In this document: positions 29,634 through 33,251 of the stretch, one piece after another
How positions within the stretch are numbered: position 1 is the stretch's first letter
Layout of the letters: the number at the start of each line of letters is the position of its first letter
NCBI GenBank assembly: GCA_905233935.1
Contig: CAJOFU010000010.1
Location: forward strand, 1-33,251
Reading direction: 5' to 3'
Origin: Paludibacteraceae bacterium
GTDB lineage: Bacteria; Bacteroidota; Bacteroidia; Bacteroidales; Paludibacteraceae
Length of the DNA: 33,251 nucleotides
The notes under the pieces: generated by a model
Told to the model about the DNA's origin: nothing
The model's database searches: none
The model's input: the letters and a program-made list of their open reading frames with translations, nothing else
Made by a program: the position numbers and the translations under genes

Positions 29634-31736
29634 ATGGAAACCAAAATTGTTAAACGTGATGGAAAAGAAGTGCTCTTCTCCATCGACAAAATCAAGGACG
29701 CTATCAGTAAGGCGTTCATCGCATCGGGAACGTTTGCAACAGAGGAAACGTTGACCGCAGTATTATCACACCTACGCATCCGCAGCGGCATGACTGTGGA
29801 GGACATCCAGAACCAGGTTGAGGTTGCTCTGATGTCGGAGGGATACTATCAGGTAGCCAAGAACTATATGGTGTATCGTTACCGTCACTCTGAGGATCGT
29901 GAGACCTTGGAGAAGTTGAACTTCCTCATCGACTACTGCTCGGCATCGAATGCTGCAACCGGCAGCAAGTACGACGCCAACGCCAATGTAGAGAAGAAAA
30001 ACATCGCCACGCTCATCGGCGAGCTGCCCAAGAGCAACTACATCCGTCTGAACCGCCGTTTGCTCACCAACCGCATCGAGAAGATGTTCGGCAAAGAGGT
30101 AGCAGATCAGTACATGCATCTCTTGCGTACGCACGTACTATATAAGAATGATGAGACCTCGCTGGCTAACTACTGCGCATCGGTGACGATGTATCCGTGG
30201 CTGCTCGAAGGCACGAAGGCTATCGGCGGTAATGCTGTCGCTCCTACTAACCTCAAGGCATTCTGTGGCGGATTTGTGAACATGGTGTTCATGGTCAGCT
30301 CGATGCTTTCCGGTGCGTGCGCTACACCTGAGTTCCTCATGTACATGAACTACTTCTGCGAGAAGGAGTACGGCGAGGATTACTACAAGCGTGCCGACGA
30401 GGTGGTTGAACTCAGCCTGAAGAAACGCACGATTGACAAGATCCTGACCGACTGCTTCCAGCAAGTTGTTTATTCGATCAACCAACCTGCCGGAGCACGT
30501 AACTATCAGTCGGTATTCTGGAACATCTCGTACTACGATCGCTACTACTTTGAGTCGATCTTCGGCGATTTCCGTTTCCCCGATGGCGAGAAACCTCACT
30601 GGGACAGTCTGAACTGGTTGCAGAAGCGTTTCATGAAGTGGTTCAACCAGGAGCGCACCAAAGCTGTGCTCACCTTCCCGGTTGAGACCATGGCTCTGCT
30701 CAGCGAGGATGGCGACGTCAAGGACAAAGAGTACGCCGACTTCACCGCAGAGATGTATTCCGAGGGTCACTCGTTCTTTACCTACATGAGCGATAGTGCC
30801 GACTCACTGGCTTCGTGCTGCCGTCTGCGTAACGAGATCACTGACAACGGCTTCTCATATACCCTTGGTGCAGGTGGTGTCAGCACAGGTTCGAAGAGTG
30901 TGCTCACCATCAACCTCAACCGCGCTATCCAGTACGCTGTACGTCAAGGCATGGCGTATCCGGCATACATCGAGCAGGTGGTTGACTTGATGCACAAAGT
31001 ACAACTCGCTTACGATGCCAACCTCCACGAACTGCAGAAACAAGGCATGTTGCCGTTGTTCGATTCGGGCTTTGTGAACCTCGGTCGTCAGTATCTGACC
31101 ATCGGTGTGAACGGTTTGGTTGAGGGTGCTGAGTTCCTTGGCATCAAGATTACCGACAACGATGATTACGCAAATTACGTACAGGAAGTTCTCGGTATTA
31201 TCGAGCGCAAGAACAAAGAGTACCGCACCAAGGATGTGATGTTCAACTGCGAGATGATCCCAGCTGAGAACGTAGGCGTTAAGCACGCCAAGTGGGATAA
31301 GGAAGACGGCTATGTTGTTCCGCGTGATTGCTACAACTCGTACTTCTATATCGTTGAGGATCAGAGCCTCAACGTAATGGAGAAGTTCAAACTCCACGGT
31401 CGCCGTTATGTTGAGCACCTGACCGGTGGTAGTGCCCTGCACTGCAACCTCGAGGAGCACTTGTCGAAGGAGCAGTATCGCAACCTGCTTCGCGTAGCTG
31501 CTCAAGAGGGAACGAACTACTTCACCTTCAATATCCCCAACACGGTTTGCAACACCTGCGGACATATCGACAAGCGTTATCTGAAGGAGTGCCCCGAGTG
31601 CGGCAGCAAGGACCTGGATTACCTGACACGAATCATCGGTTATTTGAAGCGCGTCAGCAACTTCTCAGAGCCGCGTCAGCGCGAAGCCGCACGCCGCTAC
31701 TACGCCAACCTCAACAAGGACAAAGAGGCGTGTTAG
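29634..31736 (+). CDS. nrdD: Anaerobic (class III) ribonucleoside-triphosphate reductase
   Basis: 700 residues. It reduces ribonucleotides to deoxyribonucleotides using a glycyl radical, only without oxygen. The N-terminal ATP-cone (KIVKRDGKEVLFSIDKIKDA, residues ~3-22) is the allosteric domain. The catalytic barrel includes AFCGGFVNMVFMV and SADSLASCCRLRNEI. At the C-terminus a four-cysteine zinc site (CNTCGH and CPECGS) precedes the glycyl radical loop RIIGYL (Gly669). The nrdG activase overlaps its end by 7 nt, giving coupled expression. It is preceded by a promoter and a long leader. Confidence 0.96.
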   Translation: METKIVKRDGKEVLFSIDKIKDAISKAFIASGTFATEETLTAVLSHLRIRSGMTVEDIQNQVEVALMSEGYYQVAKNYMVYRYRHSEDRETLEKLNFLIDYCSASNAATGSKYDANANVEKKNIATLIGELPKSNYIRLNRRLLTNRIEKMFGKEVADQYMHLLRTHVLYKNDETSLANYCASVTMYPWLLEGTKAIGGNAVAPTNLKAFCGGFVNMVFMVSSMLSGACATPEFLMYMNYFCEKEYGEDYYKRADEVVELSLKKRTIDKILTDCFQQVVYSINQPAGARNYQSVFWNISYYDRYYFESIFGDFRFPDGEKPHWDSLNWLQKRFMKWFNQERTKAVLTFPVETMALLSEDGDVKDKEYADFTAEMYSEGHSFFTYMSDSADSLASCCRLRNEITDNGFSYTLGAGGVSTGSKSVLTINLNRAIQYAVRQGMAYPAYIEQVVDLMHKVQLAYDANLHELQKQGMLPLFDSGFVNLGRQYLTIGVNGLVEGAEFLGIKITDNDDYANYVQEVLGIIERKNKEYRTKDVMFNCEMIPAENVGVKHAKWDKEDGYVVPRDCYNSYFYIVEDQSLNVMEKFKLHGRRYVEHLTGGSALHCNLEEHLSKEQYRNLLRVAAQEGTNYFTFNIPNTVCNTCGHIDKRYLKECPECGSKDLDYLTRIIGYLKRVSNFSEPRQREAARRYYANLNKDKEAC

Positions 31737-32179
31737 TCGCTGATTACGACATAGTATTCCAGGAGGTTCCTGACGAGACAACGCTTGCGTTGAACATCTC
31801 CGATTGTCCTCACCATTGCCCGGGCTGCCATAGTGCTTATCTATGGCAGCCTGTTGGCGAGGTGCTGACGCCGGAGTGGCTGGAAGGTTTGCTAAAGCGC
31901 TATCCGTATCTGACATGCGTGAGCATTCAAGGAGGGGATCGTGACTACCATGAGGTGGAACGTCTCGCTCAGTGGATACATGATCATCACCTCAAATCAT
32001 GCTGGTACACAGGCTTCAAGCAGATTCCGTCAGATCTGCACTTGGAGCACTTTGACTTCATCAAAGTAGGACCCTATATCGAATCTCTCGGAGGCCTGAA
32101 ATCCAAGACCACCAACCAGCGTTTCTATCGCGTGCAAGGCAACACATTGCACGACATTACTTCCGTTTTCTGGAAGTAA
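31730..32179 (+). CDS. nrdG: Anaerobic ribonucleotide reductase activating protein (radical SAM)
   Basis: 149 residues starting at GTG 31730, which overlaps the nrdD end by 7 nt. The longer open frame to 31547 lies entirely inside nrdD. Radical SAM cluster motif CPHHCPGC with C26, C30 and C33 (CX3CX2C), then SIQGGD in the SAM-binding region and FIKVGPYIESLGGL near the end. It makes the glycyl radical on NrdD with S-adenosylmethionine. Length is typical. It converges on the TPR gene with a 32-nt gap in which I see no terminator. Confidence 0.93.
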   Translation: MLVADYDIVFQEVPDETTLALNISDCPHHCPGCHSAYLWQPVGEVLTPEWLEGLLKRYPYLTCVSIQGGDRDYHEVERLAQWIHDHHLKSCWYTGFKQIPSDLHLEHFDFIKVGPYIESLGGLKSKTTNQRFYRVQGNTLHDITSVFWK

Positions 32180-32211
32180 CATCTCTTTTTTCAATCGTAA
32201 TAAATAGTAAA

Positions 32212-33251
32212 TTATTGCAAGCGTGTAATGATGTTATACGCTTGGTATATACCGAGTTCCCCGGCGTGGGACAGGTCTTGCAGTCCCTCCTTGTGCTTGC
32301 CGATGTAAATGTATGTCAGACCTCGGTTGAAGTATGCCTCGGCAAACTCGTTGTCCATGCGGATGGCTTCGTCGTAATTCTTGATAGCCGCATCGTAGTT
32401 CTTCTGGCTGCATAGGATGTTTGCCTTGTTGTAGTACGCAAACGCAAAGTCCGGCAATCGCAAAATAACCTGGTCATAATCCATCAGCATCAGCCGGAAT
32501 GATGCATTGTAGGTCGTTTCGCTGTGCGAGGTTGTGCTATGGTTGGTTGCGCCTACGGGAACCTCGTTGTTGGCGAGTTGGTATTCGAGCAAACGATCAC
32601 GCCAGTTTGCTTGGCAAAAATACATAATAGCTACCATTGTGTTATCCAGCCCCGATAGTGTCAACGCGCGCGTGCAATCTTCGATAGCAGAAGTGTAGTC
32701 TTGTACGACAGCGAACTCCACAGCTCTTGCAAACAGTATCTTTGCCACACGTTCGCCTTCCCGCTCGGGCACGGAGCGCAAGTCTGCCGGCAGGGCATCG
32801 ATCGTCGTGGATAATTGGCTTATCTGCGCAAAGTGGTGCGCAACCATCTCAGCGGACAACGGCAACTCGTGTGTGGTGGCTTTCAGGGCGTCGGGCAGCA
32901 ACTTGCGTTGGTTGAAGGTTGCCAGAGGGTAGTTGTACTTCGGCAATGACTGCGAGTAGTACGACAGCGATATCGACGGCTCGTTCACCAGATCCTGGTA
33001 TCTGTCTTGCACGCGTCCTCGGGTAGCCGAACTGTACTTCTGCTCCTGACTGTCAGCCTCGCCGTTCTGTGCGGCACGTTGCGAGAACAGCTTGCGGTAG
33101 TCGCGTCTGTCGGTCTCCGTGCGTGCCATCTGAGCATCGGTGTTGAGTGCCGGTGTGTTGGTGTTCAGACTGTCTCGGCCGTTATTGTGGTCTTCCTCAA
33201 TCTTCCACGCGCGTTTCAGACAGGCTTGTGCTTGTTTCTCCTCACCCAACG
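32212..33251 (-). CDS. TPR-repeat protein, C-terminal part (partial, 5' end outside window)
   Basis: The frame is open to the right edge; the apparent TTG at 33249 is not a convincing start. About 345 residues are visible. The C-terminal ~70 residues hold TPR units (FAFAYYNKANILCSQKNYDA, AIKNYDEAIRMDNEFAEAYF, then NRGLTYIYIGKHKEGLQDL). Another TPR-like unit is at ~185-200 (YTSAIEDCTRALTLSGLDN), and KQAQACLKRAWKIEE at the left looks like the end of an earlier repeat. The middle is Asn/Ser/Thr-rich. Such proteins mediate protein contacts; in Bacteroidetes many are secreted. No specific function can be assigned. Confidence 0.8.
   Translation of the reverse strand, partial: LGEEKQAQACLKRAWKIEEDHNNGRDSLNTNTPALNTDAQMARTETDRRDYRKLFSQRAAQNGEADSQEQKYSSATRGRVQDRYQDLVNEPSISLSYYSQSLPKYNYPLATFNQRKLLPDALKATTHELPLSAEMVAHHFAQISQLSTTIDALPADLRSVPEREGERVAKILFARAVEFAVVQDYTSAIEDCTRALTLSGLDNTMVAIMYFCQANWRDRLLEYQLANNEVPVGATNHSTTSHSETTYNASFRLMLMDYDQVILRLPDFAFAYYNKANILCSQKNYDAAIKNYDEAIRMDNEFAEAYFNRGLTYIYIGKHKEGLQDLSHAGELGIYQAYNIITRLQ

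Noticed and set aside
31547..31729. Extension of nrdG into nrdD
   Set aside because: It overlaps the zinc-site and glycyl-radical end of nrdD; GTG 31730 gives the standard NrdG N-terminus.

Overview
The window looks like the chromosome of a member of the Bacteroidales. The reasons are a recurring Bacteroidetes-type promoter (TTTG, about 20 nt, TAnnTTTG) before many transcription units, almost no Shine-Dalgarno sites before housekeeping genes, a type IX secretion (type B) sorting domain, a Bacteroidetes-type LptE and SecG, and a SerA of the kind with lysine at the catalytic-histidine position. I would not go below order level.

Layout. 1-1213 is the 3' part of ppdK (pyruvate phosphate dikinase). 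1299-5522 is an AT-rich, minus-strand accessory block. It holds a secreted hypothetical protein and a tight four-gene operon: an sce7726-type PD-(D/E)XK nuclease-like protein, an sce7725/beta-type protein, a RES-domain protein with a CxxC N-terminus, and a small GIY-YIG nuclease-like protein. 5655-6309 is a second, 5'-truncated and frameshifted ppdK 3' end, so the block is bracketed by ppdK sequence. 6310-7730 continues as accessory DNA: a gene-tail remnant, a YoeB-type toxin-antitoxin pair and a small hypothetical gene.

8093-15582 is a plus-strand core run: SNF transporter, DUF2520-type oxidoreductase, prs, M28 peptidase/glutaminyl cyclase-like lipoprotein, sufC, a half-length sufD and a phosphohexomutase. 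15686-24627 is a minus-strand core run. In transcription order it reads: sigma-54-type activator, lptE, secG, serC, serA, a T9SS-sorted surface protein, holA, metK, lspA. A tRNA-Arg(ACG) lies upstream of it. 24959-25309 is a small hypothetical gene that resembles the one at 7308-7730. 25871-29287 is a very large MMPL/RND protein. 29634-32179 is the anaerobic ribonucleotide reductase pair nrdD-nrdG. The window ends in a partial TPR gene.

The best candidate for an undescribed system is the sce7726/sce7725/RES/GIY-YIG operon, which combines two nuclease-like folds with a likely NAD-targeting RES enzyme. Other notable items are a paired, covarying structured repeat at about 2240-2321 and 6597-6680; three copies of a 20-bp palindrome, one read through as protein at the end of sufC; 7-8-nt degenerate microsatellites between and inside genes; and two related small genes that share an unusual upstream layout.
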